Of a DNA stretch of 64,000 nt, positions 41,705 through 50,121 are shown in pieces. The notes beneath the pieces were generated by a model. The model made no database searches, was not told the origin of the DNA, and was given only the letters and a program-made list of their open reading frames with translations. Source of the DNA: Geodermatophilus siccatus (GTDB taxonomy: Bacteria > Actinomycetota > Actinomycetes > Mycobacteriales > Geodermatophilaceae); contig NZ_FNHE01000003.1 in the NCBI RefSeq assembly GCF_900103785.1, forward strand, positions 124,001-188,000, in the 5' to 3' direction. The position numbers and the translations under genes are program-made. The stretch's first letter is position 1, and every line of letters begins with the position of its first letter.

Positions 41705-43573
41705 ATGGTGCGCGTCTCGCAACTTAAGGTTCACGACTTCCGAGGGTGGTCGTCCCTCGACCTGAAGCCTCGCGGTCATGTCGTCCTGGCTGGCGTTCCT
41801 CGGTCGGGACGCAGTGACATCATCGCGGCCCTCCGCTGTGTACTGGATGCGGGAAGCACACGCGCCCAGCCTCGTCTCAGCGACCTCCACCAGTGGGGCT
41901 CCAGTGGGGCCGCTCCCGCCTCGGCCTTGCATCAAGCCACGGAGCCGGACGCATCCGACATCGCTGAGTCGGAACTTCAGAGTGCTGCCGCTAACGCGGT
42001 CCCTGAGGAGACCGTCTACCGCGCTGATGAGTGCCTCGTCGAGGTGACGCTGATCGACCTCGACCCGGAGGTGCAGCAACTGTTCGACGGGTTCTTGGAG
42101 CCCCAGGACGAGCAAGGGCTGGCGGCTACTGGGGACCCGGCGCCGAGCGCGAGGTTCTGTGTCCGTCTCGCGTATCGCTTGACGTATGACGCTGTCACCG
42201 ATGCTCTTGATCACTTCGTCTACTACCCGGTCAGGAGCAATCCTGCATCGGGGCAGTTCGTTCGAGTTCCTGCGGCCGTCCGTCGAGCACTTCCTGTGGT
42301 GATTTTGCAGCCTGGCCAGCCGCTTCAGTTGCGAGCCGAGGGCGCGCTTCGTCGGATCCTGTCGGATCGCGACCCCGCGGAGACGCTGGCCGCGTTTGAG
42401 CGTCTGGCCGACTCGGTTGCCGTCGCGACTTCCATGCTTGGAAGCGAGCCGACCGTCACGGAGGCCGTAGACGCAGTCCTAGATGCGGCGGCACTTGGCG
42501 GCCGACTTGGAGACTTCAAGACGACGTCGGAGCATGTCAGTTTCGCCGCGGAGGACGGCAGTTTGAGCGCCCTTCTGCGGGCGGTCCAGCCAGCGCTCCG
42601 GCTGGATGGTGCTGGCACCCTTCCGCTGATAAGCCACGGAAGCACGGTCGCTGCCATTATTTCGGCCGCTGAAGCCGTCCTTCAGGCACAGGTTCCGGGC
42701 GCGGTCGTTCTGTCTGATGACTTCGGAGATCAACTGGATGCTCCGACAGCAGAGCACCTGGCCGGGATCATTCGTTCCAAGGCTGGACAGGCGTGGCTCT
42801 CGACAAGGCGCCCTGACGTGGTCCGGGCCTTCTTACCTGCCGAATTGGTGCGCCTGACGCGGCATGACGGTGCACGAAAGCACCACCAACTGGGGCGTCC
42901 CCGTGACAAGAAGGACCTCATTGCTCTCCGCCAACTCCATACGCAACTGTTGGCCGCGGTCACCTCGCCGAGCGTTGCTATAACAGAGGGGCCTCACGAC
43001 GTGGCCGCGTTCGGCTTTGTCGACCGGCACCGGAAGGCCCAGCGCCGCATGTCTGCTCATGGGGTTCGCCTAGTTGCTGCGGGCATGGGCGGAGATGGAG
43101 GCACTGCACAGATTCCCAAAGTTGCCCAACTGGCTCATGAGTTGGGATTCCACGTCGTTGCCGTAGTGGATGGCGACAAGTCGTCGACACAGACAGACGC
43201 AGAACTGAAGGCAATCGAGGCAGCCTGCGATGCGGTAGTTCGCTTGCCTGACGGCGTCGCGATCGAAGCGGCCATCGTGATGGGATTCGATTCGTTAGCG
43301 CTTCGTGCAGCGAGTTCGACGCTGCCACTCTATGGCTTCACAGATCCCTTGGCTGCGGTAACGAATGACGCCGAGGCGCTCACGGCGATCATCAAGGCGC
43401 TGCACAAGTACGGCTACCACGAGCAGTTCTTGTCAGCCTTGGTCGCTGAGACACGCCTCCTCCCCACACTGGCCTGCCGTGCTCTGGACGCGATCGCCCA
43501 GGGGAGTAATCCCTCACATTCGGGCGCGAAGACCCTGCTCGTCTCCGCGCTAGAGACGACGGACAGCCAGTGA
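41705..43573 (+). CDS. gajA: Gabija-type GajA: OLD-family ATPase with TOPRIM nuclease
   Basis: 622 residues. The N-terminal ABC-type ATPase starts SQLKVHDFRGWSSLDLKPRG with a P-loop GVPRSGRS at 30-37. The usual Lys is Arg (GRS, not GKS). A signature-like PLISHGSTVAAI and Walker B VVLSDDFGDQLDAPT follow. From about residue 420 a TOPRIM domain has the catalytic Glu in VAITEGPHDVAAFG and Asp-x-Asp in VVAVVDGDKSS. This is the class 2 OLD layout, paired with the UvrD-like gene that overlaps it by four bases, which defines Gabija. GajA nicks phage DNA when nucleotides are depleted. The size (578 in the best-studied case) fits. The P-loop change could alter ATP sensing. Confidence 0.82.
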   Translation: MVRVSQLKVHDFRGWSSLDLKPRGHVVLAGVPRSGRSDIIAALRCVLDAGSTRAQPRLSDLHQWGSSGAAPASALHQATEPDASDIAESELQSAAANAVPEETVYRADECLVEVTLIDLDPEVQQLFDGFLEPQDEQGLAATGDPAPSARFCVRLAYRLTYDAVTDALDHFVYYPVRSNPASGQFVRVPAAVRRALPVVILQPGQPLQLRAEGALRRILSDRDPAETLAAFERLADSVAVATSMLGSEPTVTEAVDAVLDAAALGGRLGDFKTTSEHVSFAAEDGSLSALLRAVQPALRLDGAGTLPLISHGSTVAAIISAAEAVLQAQVPGAVVLSDDFGDQLDAPTAEHLAGIIRSKAGQAWLSTRRPDVVRAFLPAELVRLTRHDGARKHHQLGRPRDKKDLIALRQLHTQLLAAVTSPSVAITEGPHDVAAFGFVDRHRKAQRRMSAHGVRLVAAGMGGDGGTAQIPKVAQLAHELGFHVVAVVDGDKSSTQTDAELKAIEAACDAVVRLPDGVAIEAAIVMGFDSLALRAASSTLPLYGFTDPLAAVTNDAEALTAIIKALHKYGYHEQFLSALVAETRLLPTLACRALDAIAQGSNPSHSGAKTLLVSALETTDSQ

Positions 43574-45222
43574 CGTACACGCCCACCCCTGAGCAGATCA
43601 AGGTCATCAACGCCACGGACCCTGTGCTAGTCGTGTTGGGTGGAGCCGGTACGGGGAAGACCACTACGGCAGCCGTTGCGGCTAGGAAGCGCATCGAGGA
43701 TGCAGAGTCGGAACGCCTCCGGGTGAGGCGGGATGCTCTGCTCAGTGGCAAGCGAGCGAAACAACGACCTCCGGCGCGAGCCCTCTTCTTGTCGTTCTCG
43801 CGCACCGCTGTCGCTCAGGTGATCGATCGGGCCAGCAGTGTCATCGGCCCCACGCTCCAGCGCCTCGACGTGGCGACCTTTGACGGATTCGCGTGGAGGG
43901 TGATCAACGACTTCGGCGCCCACTACGGATACCCGCCGCCGCAGTCGGTCGTCTCCGCCGCCAGCGCCAAGGTGCCCGGCGCCCCGCAGGGGCTCACCTA
44001 CCAGCAACTGATCCCTGCGGCGCGCAAACTGCTGGCGCTGTCAAACGTTGGCGCTCACTACGACGACCGCTACTGCCTTGTCATCTGCGACGAGTTTCAG
44101 GACACGAACGACCTGGAATGGGAGTTCATGCAGGAGATCGCCCCCGCAGCGCCACGGATGCTGCTCGGCGATGCCAACCAATGCATCTACGCTGACATGA
44201 AGAGGATTGATCCGGAGGTCCGTATCGCTGACGCGTGCGCGTTGCCGGGCGCCCAACGTGTTGACCTGTCAGCCGAGAGTCATCGGGACCCAAGCCAGGT
44301 CCTGCCCGCCGCCGCCGCTGCTGCTCTGCGCCGGAAGTTCTCACACCCATACGTCGCGACGGCGGCATCCTCAGGGCGTCTTCGAGTGACCCGGAAGAGG
44401 AGCCCGAAGGGTTATGCAGAGATAGTTGACCTGACCGCCCGAGCACGGCACGAAGGCAGAACGGTCAACATCTTCACGCACACGAACAATGCAACGGCCG
44501 ACCTATCCGACGCCCTCACCGACGCAGACGTGCGGCACGAGCAAGTCGGCTTCGGCGAGGCGCATGGCGAGGCGCTTTCGGCCCAACTAGAACTCCTGCG
44601 GTACGCCTGGCGCCAAGAGGCCGCCCCACGCCGAGCGCTAGCCGTCTACATGACCGCCAACTATCGCGGCAAGACCCTGCCTGACCTTGCGCAGCAGGTG
44701 CTTGACCGAACCAATCCAGCCCTAGAACGGCAGATCGAAGACCTCGCGAACAACCTCGTCACCGCCGGGGACCTAAGAGACGTAGAAGCCCTTGCCCAGC
44801 ACGTCCGAGAGGCATACGCCCATGTCGGTATGGAGCGCGGACAAGAGACCTGGACTCAAGCGTCGGCCCAGTTTCGCAGTGCCCTCAACCTGCTGAACGT
44901 CAGCACCGGCAGCATCGCTGCCGTCGAGGCTCAACTCGGACAGGCGCATGACGACACCTTGCTCAACTGCCATCGCCAGGCCGCCCGGCAAGTCCAGGTG
45001 ATGAACCTTCATCAGACCAAAGGCCGGGAAGCGGACGTTACTCTGCTCCTACTTCAGGAGGACGAATGGCATGGCCGGGAGAGGGAGCCCTTCCCCAAGG
45101 GTTCACGTCTCTTGTACGTGGTGATGACAAGGGCCCGGCAAGAAGCACACATCGTATGCGGGACAGAAGTCCACGCACTGTGGCGACCGCTCGTGGAAGC
45201 AGTGGAGAAGTCTCAGCCTTGA
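43570..45222 (+). CDS. gajB: Gabija-type GajB: UvrD/Rep-like helicase
   Basis: 550 residues; GTG start overlaps the gajA-like stop as GTGA. Superfamily 1A motifs are in order: Q motif YTPTPEQIKVI, Walker A VLGGAGTGKTTTAA, motif Ia LFLSFSRTAVAQ, Walker B LVICDEFQDTNDLEW (about 170), motif III MLLGDANQCIY, motif V MNLHQTKGREADVTL and motif VI LLYVVMTRARQEAHIV (about 517). It lacks the nuclease domain of AddA/RecB. In Gabija, GajB uses the ends made by GajA and its ATPase contributes to abortive defence. Confidence 0.85.
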   Translation: MTYTPTPEQIKVINATDPVLVVLGGAGTGKTTTAAVAARKRIEDAESERLRVRRDALLSGKRAKQRPPARALFLSFSRTAVAQVIDRASSVIGPTLQRLDVATFDGFAWRVINDFGAHYGYPPPQSVVSAASAKVPGAPQGLTYQQLIPAARKLLALSNVGAHYDDRYCLVICDEFQDTNDLEWEFMQEIAPAAPRMLLGDANQCIYADMKRIDPEVRIADACALPGAQRVDLSAESHRDPSQVLPAAAAAALRRKFSHPYVATAASSGRLRVTRKRSPKGYAEIVDLTARARHEGRTVNIFTHTNNATADLSDALTDADVRHEQVGFGEAHGEALSAQLELLRYAWRQEAAPRRALAVYMTANYRGKTLPDLAQQVLDRTNPALERQIEDLANNLVTAGDLRDVEALAQHVREAYAHVGMERGQETWTQASAQFRSALNLLNVSTGSIAAVEAQLGQAHDDTLLNCHRQAARQVQVMNLHQTKGREADVTLLLLQEDEWHGREREPFPKGSRLLYVVMTRARQEAHIVCGTEVHALWRPLVEAVEKSQP

Positions 45223-45313
45223 CGGTCGGTCTGGCGGGCAGTCGGGCATAGCGGGAGCCCCTACCGGCCCGCCAGTGGTTGGCAGAGGAGAAGCGGTGGG
45301 GTAGACCGATGCC

Positions 45314-45610
45314 GTGACGACGCCCACGACCGAGCAGATTGCGATCTTGCTCGGGCTCGGCGGAGAGTTCCAGAGTGACGACGGGCTCACCTCCGTCACG
45401 CGGGCGCGACTGTCCTCCGGTGACAAGTTCGACGTCCTCTGTTCCTGCCGCGAGTGGCTCGGATGGAGCGAGTGCCCGTTCGCTAGCCCATGGCAGCCGA
45501 GGGCATGGGAGCGACCTGTCTTTTCGAGTCTTGAGGGGGTCGCAGCGCGGGTGTCTGCTCATCTGGCGGAGCGCCCCGTATGGCGCCCAGGCAGAGGAGT
45601 CAGGGCCTGA
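45314..45610 (+). CDS. Small hypothetical protein between the two defence systems
   Basis: 98 residues from GTG 45314. It has a TTEQIAILLGLGGEFQSDDG start and a cysteine pair in DVLCSCREWLGWSECPFASP. No family recognised. It lies in the same orientation 91 bases after gajB and 290 before hsdM. It could be part of either system or a stray gene. Confidence 0.45.
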   Translation: MTTPTTEQIAILLGLGGEFQSDDGLTSVTRARLSSGDKFDVLCSCREWLGWSECPFASPWQPRAWERPVFSSLEGVAARVSAHLAERPVWRPGRGVRA

Positions 45611-45902
45611 CTGCGATTGACGCTTAGAGCCGAGCGCGCACGCTCGCCGCGAGGCGCAAGGGTTGGCCGACTGCTGCCCGCCAGACTGTAGGAGCCAGCG
45701 CCGCCCCATCCGGATCCCGAGACTCCAGGCAGTGACCGGTTACCTTCGGCGGTGCGCCGCGCACGAAGCGTGGTGCGCGATCGAGCGCCAGACTCACGGG
45801 GGAGGACACCAACGTGCGAACGCGTGCCCAGTCCAAGCAAGAGCACGGACTCGCTATGGCGGTCGTGGATGCCCCGCTGAGCAGCGGCCGTCGGGAACCC
45901 AA

Positions 45903-47450
45903 GTGACGGAAGAGGGTGCCCGTGCGCTTGCGATGGCGCTGATACCGGAGTCTCCCGCGCCGCTGAGCCTTGCGGAACTGGAGAACCACCTTGCCGGGGC
46001 AGCGGACCTGTTGCGCGGGACTATCGACCAATCCGACTTTAAGGCATACATCTTCCCGTTGATGTTCTTCAAGCGAATCAGCGATGTGTACCTGGAGGAG
46101 TACCGCGACGCCCTGGCCGACTCCGGGGGCGACCATGAGTTTGCGGCGTTCGCGGAGAATCATCGGTTTGCGATACCCGAAGGCTGCCTGTGGGCGGACG
46201 TCCGCTCGCGGACAGAGAATGTTGGCCAGGCGTTGGTGACCTCGTTCCGAGGTATTGAGAAGGCCAACCCTCTGACGCTCTATGGCATCTTCGGCAACGC
46301 CTCTTGGACGAACAAGGACAAACTGTCCGATGCGCGACTTCTTGACCTCATTGAACATTTCTCAACGAGGCCGCTAACCAATGCGGCTGTATCGCCGGAC
46401 GTGTTCGGACAGGCGTACGAGTACCTTATCAAGCGTTTCGCCGACCAGTCCAATAAGAAGGCTGGGGAGTACTACACCCCACGTTCGATCGTGCGCTTGC
46501 TCGTAGACATCCTTGCCCCACAGGAGGGCGAGACGGTCTACGACCCTGCCTGCGGCACCGGCGGCATGCTCATTGAGGTCATTGAGCACGTGAAGCGCAA
46601 CGGTGGCCGCCCTCAGTTGCTCTGGGGCAAGTTGTTCGGCCAGGAGAAGGTTCTGGCCACCTCCGGCATCGCCCGGATGAACATGCTCTTGCACGGCGTC
46701 GAGGACTTCGACATCGTCCGCGGGGACACACTCCGCGATCCGGCCTTCTTTGATCGAGACCACCTGGCCCAGTTTGACTGCGTCATCGCCAACCCGCCGT
46801 TCTCCCTCAAGAACTGGGGCGAGTCCGAGTGGGCGGCGGATCGTTGGGGCCGCAACGCGCTCGGTGGCCTGCCCCCGAAGGGCTACGCAGACTGGGCCTG
46901 GGTGCAGCACATGACCGCCTCGGCGACCTCCCGTACCGGCCGTGTCGCCGTTGTTCTTCCTCAGGGCGCGCTGTTCCGGCACGGGGCGGAGGCCCGGATC
47001 CGCAGACACTTCATAGAGGCCGACAAGATTGAGGCCGTCATCGGCCTGGCGCCGAACCTGTTCTACGGAACCGGGTTAGCCGCCTGTGTGCTGGTCCTGC
47101 GCCAGCACAAGCCCGCCACTACGAAGGACAAGGTCCTCTTCCTTAACGGAGAGATGCTCTTCAACAGAGGGCGTAATCAGAACACGCTCGACCCTGAGCA
47201 TGCCGAGACGCTCCTGAAGGCATACCAAGCCTTCGTCGACGAGCCCGGCTTCGCTCATGTCGCGTCCCTGTCAGACGTCGCGGCTAACGACTTCAACCTC
47301 AACATCCCGCTCTACGTTGACCCCACAGACGACCGTGACGGATCAACTCTTGAGGAATCTCTTGCTGGCCTGGAACAAGCGCAGCGATTGGCTTCGGCCG
47401 CCCGTGCCGACCTAGAGGCCGAACTCGTCAAGTGGGGATTGGGTACATGA
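45903..47450 (+). CDS. hsdM: Type I restriction-modification methylase subunit HsdM (first copy)
   Basis: 515 residues from GTG 45903 (ATG 45933 is an alternative). The HsdM N-terminal helical domain (LENHLAGAADLLRGTIDQSD, IFPLMFFKRISDVYLEEY) is followed by the adenine-N6 methylase: SAM motif DPACGTGGM at about 213 and catalytic NPPF in CVIANPPFSLKNWG at about 297. YYTPRSIVRLLVDIL is also typical. It is followed without a gap by a second, clearly different hsdM (ATGA overlap). It modifies the recognition site chosen by HsdS so that HsdR does not cut host DNA. Confidence 0.93.
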   Translation: MTEEGARALAMALIPESPAPLSLAELENHLAGAADLLRGTIDQSDFKAYIFPLMFFKRISDVYLEEYRDALADSGGDHEFAAFAENHRFAIPEGCLWADVRSRTENVGQALVTSFRGIEKANPLTLYGIFGNASWTNKDKLSDARLLDLIEHFSTRPLTNAAVSPDVFGQAYEYLIKRFADQSNKKAGEYYTPRSIVRLLVDILAPQEGETVYDPACGTGGMLIEVIEHVKRNGGRPQLLWGKLFGQEKVLATSGIARMNMLLHGVEDFDIVRGDTLRDPAFFDRDHLAQFDCVIANPPFSLKNWGESEWAADRWGRNALGGLPPKGYADWAWVQHMTASATSRTGRVAVVLPQGALFRHGAEARIRRHFIEADKIEAVIGLAPNLFYGTGLAACVLVLRQHKPATTKDKVLFLNGEMLFNRGRNQNTLDPEHAETLLKAYQAFVDEPGFAHVASLSDVAANDFNLNIPLYVDPTDDRDGSTLEESLAGLEQAQRLASAARADLEAELVKWGLGT

Positions 47451-48949
47451 GCGCCCCGATACAGCGCATCACACAGCAGGAACTGGAGTCCTACCTTTGG
47501 GGCGCCGCCGTACTCCTTCGTGGCCTTATCGACGCAGGTGACTACAAGCAGTTCATCTTCCCCCTCGTCTTCCTCAAGCGCCTGTCCGACGTTTATGACG
47601 AGGAGCACGCCGCTGCACTTGAGGTCTATGGCGACGAAGAACTGGCAGACCTGCCTGAGAATCACCGCTTCGCCATCCCCGAGGGCGCCCACTGGAAAGA
47701 CATCCGTGCGACCACCCGCAACAAGGGCGCCACGCTGCTTAAGGCAATGCGCGCCATCGAGGCCGCTAACCCTGACAGCCTATACGGCGTCTTCGGGGAC
47801 GGTGACTGGGGGAACAAGGACCTCCTGCCGGACTCCACACTCAACGACCTCGTCGAGCACTTCTCCAAGAAGACGCTGTTGGTGGCAAATCTCCCAGAAG
47901 ATGAACTTGGGCAAGGGTACGAGTACCTCATTAAGAAGTTCGCTGATGACTCCGGTCACACCGCGCAGGAGTTCTATACCAACCGCACACTCGTTCACTT
48001 GATGACTCTCATGCTCCAGCCGGAACCGGGAGAGTCCATTTACGACCCCACCTGCGGGACCGGCGGCATGCTTATCTCGACCGCCGCCGAGGTGAAGCGG
48101 CAGGGCAAAGAGTGGCGCAACCTCCGCCTATACGGCCAGGAACTCAACTACGGCACCTCGGCTATCGCCCGCATGAACCTCTTCTTGCACGGGGTTGTTG
48201 ACGGTCACATCGCCCACGGCGACGTCCTCGCAGCGCCGGCCTTCCACGACGCGCACGGACAACTGCGCACCTTCGACGTCGTCCTTGCGAACCCGCCGTA
48301 CTCCATCAAGGCATGGAACCGTGCGTCGTTCACGAAGGACCCCTACGGGCGCAATGCATGGGGTGTTCCGCCACAAGGAACGGCGGACTATGCCTTCATC
48401 CAGCACATCGCCAAGAGCCTAAACCGGAGAACTGGTCGCGCGGCGGTCTTGCTGCCTCATGGTGTCCTGACCCGGTTCGCAGAGGCCCAGTTCCGGCGCG
48501 CCATGGTGGAATCCGATCTGGTCGAATGCGTGATCGGGTTGGCGCCAGGGCTGTTCTACAACTCGGGGATGGAAGCCATCCTACTGATTCTGCGGGCAGA
48601 CAAGCCAGCCGATCGACGCGGCAAGGTTCTCTTCATCAACGCTAGAACACAGTACGTGCGCGAGCAGGCCCAGTCTTTCCTCCGCACCAGCCATCAACAG
48701 ATGATCTTGACGGCCTATCAGGCGTTCGCGGACCAAGGTGGTTTCGCGCACGTCGCCACGCTTGACGAGATTGCCGAGAAGGACCACAGCCTCGCGATCC
48801 CGCTCTACGTCAGCGAGTCAGCGGCCCCGAGCGTCAACGAGCAGGTCTTGGTCAACGATGCCGTCGCGTTGTGGCGGCAGGCGGTTGCAGAGTCCGACTC
48901 GGCGATCAACCGGGTGCTCGGCATGCGTCGAGAGGGGATGCGTCAGTGA
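47447..48949 (+). CDS. hsdM: Type I restriction-modification methylase subunit HsdM (second copy)
   Basis: 500 residues; ATG in an ATGA overlap with the first hsdM. Same architecture: LESYLWGAAVLLRGLIDAGD, IFPLVFLKRLSDVYDEEH, SAM motif DPTCGTGGM at about 199 and NPPY in VVLANPPYSIKAWN at about 282. Shared blocks with copy 1 (ENHRFAIPEG; LFYGTG/LFYNSG; GFAHVA near the end) show an old duplication, but the two differ throughout and both keep all catalytic motifs. Standard type I systems have one hsdM. A heterodimeric M1-M2-S core is a plausible reading. Confidence 0.93.
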   Translation: MSAPIQRITQQELESYLWGAAVLLRGLIDAGDYKQFIFPLVFLKRLSDVYDEEHAAALEVYGDEELADLPENHRFAIPEGAHWKDIRATTRNKGATLLKAMRAIEAANPDSLYGVFGDGDWGNKDLLPDSTLNDLVEHFSKKTLLVANLPEDELGQGYEYLIKKFADDSGHTAQEFYTNRTLVHLMTLMLQPEPGESIYDPTCGTGGMLISTAAEVKRQGKEWRNLRLYGQELNYGTSAIARMNLFLHGVVDGHIAHGDVLAAPAFHDAHGQLRTFDVVLANPPYSIKAWNRASFTKDPYGRNAWGVPPQGTADYAFIQHIAKSLNRRTGRAAVLLPHGVLTRFAEAQFRRAMVESDLVECVIGLAPGLFYNSGMEAILLILRADKPADRRGKVLFINARTQYVREQAQSFLRTSHQQMILTAYQAFADQGGFAHVATLDEIAEKDHSLAIPLYVSESAAPSVNEQVLVNDAVALWRQAVAESDSAINRVLGMRREGMRQ

Positions 48950-50121
48950 GCCTGAACCTTGACAAGAGCACGTGGAAGCGCGTCCGCCTCGGCGATGTGA
49001 TTGCCCGCTCCAGGCAGCAGGTCGATCCGCAGGCCGGAACTGTCGATCGCTACGTCGCCGGAGGGCACTTCGACTCTGGATCGCCGATGGTCGAACGTTG
49101 GGGCGACGTGAACGACGGGCAGATGGGATCCACCTTCCGTTACGTCTTCCATCCGGGGCAAGTCCTCTTCATCTCTGCGAGACCGTATCTGCGCAAAGTA
49201 GCCATCCCGCAGTTCGGCGGCGTCGTAGCAGACAAGACCTATGTACTGGACGCCATCTCCAAGAACGGACTCCTACAAGACTTCCTTCCCTTCCTTCTGC
49301 TGTCTGACCGCTTCTGCGAGTTTGCGATGGCAGAAGCGACGGGGTCCATGAACCCGCGGCTTCTCTGGGGCGCGATGCAACGGTTTGAGTTTGACCTGCC
49401 CCCAGTCGAGGAGCAGGAACGGATTGCGCGTCTCCTGTGGTCTTGCACGCGTAGTGTCGCGGCCTCCGAGCGGGTACTCGGAAGTATGGAGCAGGTGGCC
49501 CGGTCTTGGCGTTCCTCCGTCTTCTCCGCTGGTCCTCAGGACCGTCTCGACAAGTTCGTCGAAGTAGCACTCGGCAGGCAGCGCGCCCCCCAGCATGAAC
49601 AAGGCGATCACATGCTGCCGTACGTGCGAGCGGCCAACATCAAGGATGGGCGCATCGACATGACGGATTTGAAGGTCATGAACTTCACGCCAGCCGAGCA
49701 GGAGAAGTTTCGCCTGGAGGCGGGGGACGTGCTCGTTACTGAGGGATGCGGATCCCTGAAGGAACTGGGAAACTCCGCTGTCTGGCAACGTGAGGGCGAT
49801 CGAGAGGTCTTCTTTCAGAAGACTCTCATCCGTCTTCGATCTATTGAGGGTCGCAGTAATGCGACTTTGGTCCGCGAGTGGGCTCGCTGGGCCCAAGAGG
49901 CTGGACAGTTCGCGCGAATAGCCAAGGGAACCGGGATTCTCCACCTCACGGCAGTCAGGTGCGCTACTCTGCCGTTTCGGCTCCTAACAGAAACGGAGCG
50001 CGACCAAATCTCCAAGGAGGCGGACGACCTTGAGTCGGCCTTGGCCGTCCTGCATGAGGCAGTGTCTGTGGAGCGACGGATGATGTCGAGTCTTATGGAG
50101 AGTCTTTGGAGCGTCGCGTGA
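48946..50121 (+). CDS. hsdS: Type I specificity subunit HsdS
   Basis: 391 residues from GTG 48946 in a GTGA overlap. Two target-recognition halves each end in a conserved helix. TRD1 runs about 5-170 with the LPPVEEQERIARLLWSCTRS spacer. TRD2 runs about 205-350 with VRAANIKDGRIDMTDLK and ending LPFRLLTETERDQISKEADD. TRD1 residues such as ISARPYLRKVAIPQFGGVVA are typical. The DNA sequence recognised cannot be deduced. A single hsdS for two hsdM. Confidence 0.9.
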   Translation: MSLNLDKSTWKRVRLGDVIARSRQQVDPQAGTVDRYVAGGHFDSGSPMVERWGDVNDGQMGSTFRYVFHPGQVLFISARPYLRKVAIPQFGGVVADKTYVLDAISKNGLLQDFLPFLLLSDRFCEFAMAEATGSMNPRLLWGAMQRFEFDLPPVEEQERIARLLWSCTRSVAASERVLGSMEQVARSWRSSVFSAGPQDRLDKFVEVALGRQRAPQHEQGDHMLPYVRAANIKDGRIDMTDLKVMNFTPAEQEKFRLEAGDVLVTEGCGSLKELGNSAVWQREGDREVFFQKTLIRLRSIEGRSNATLVREWARWAQEAGQFARIAKGTGILHLTAVRCATLPFRLLTETERDQISKEADDLESALAVLHEAVSVERRMMSSLMESLWSVA

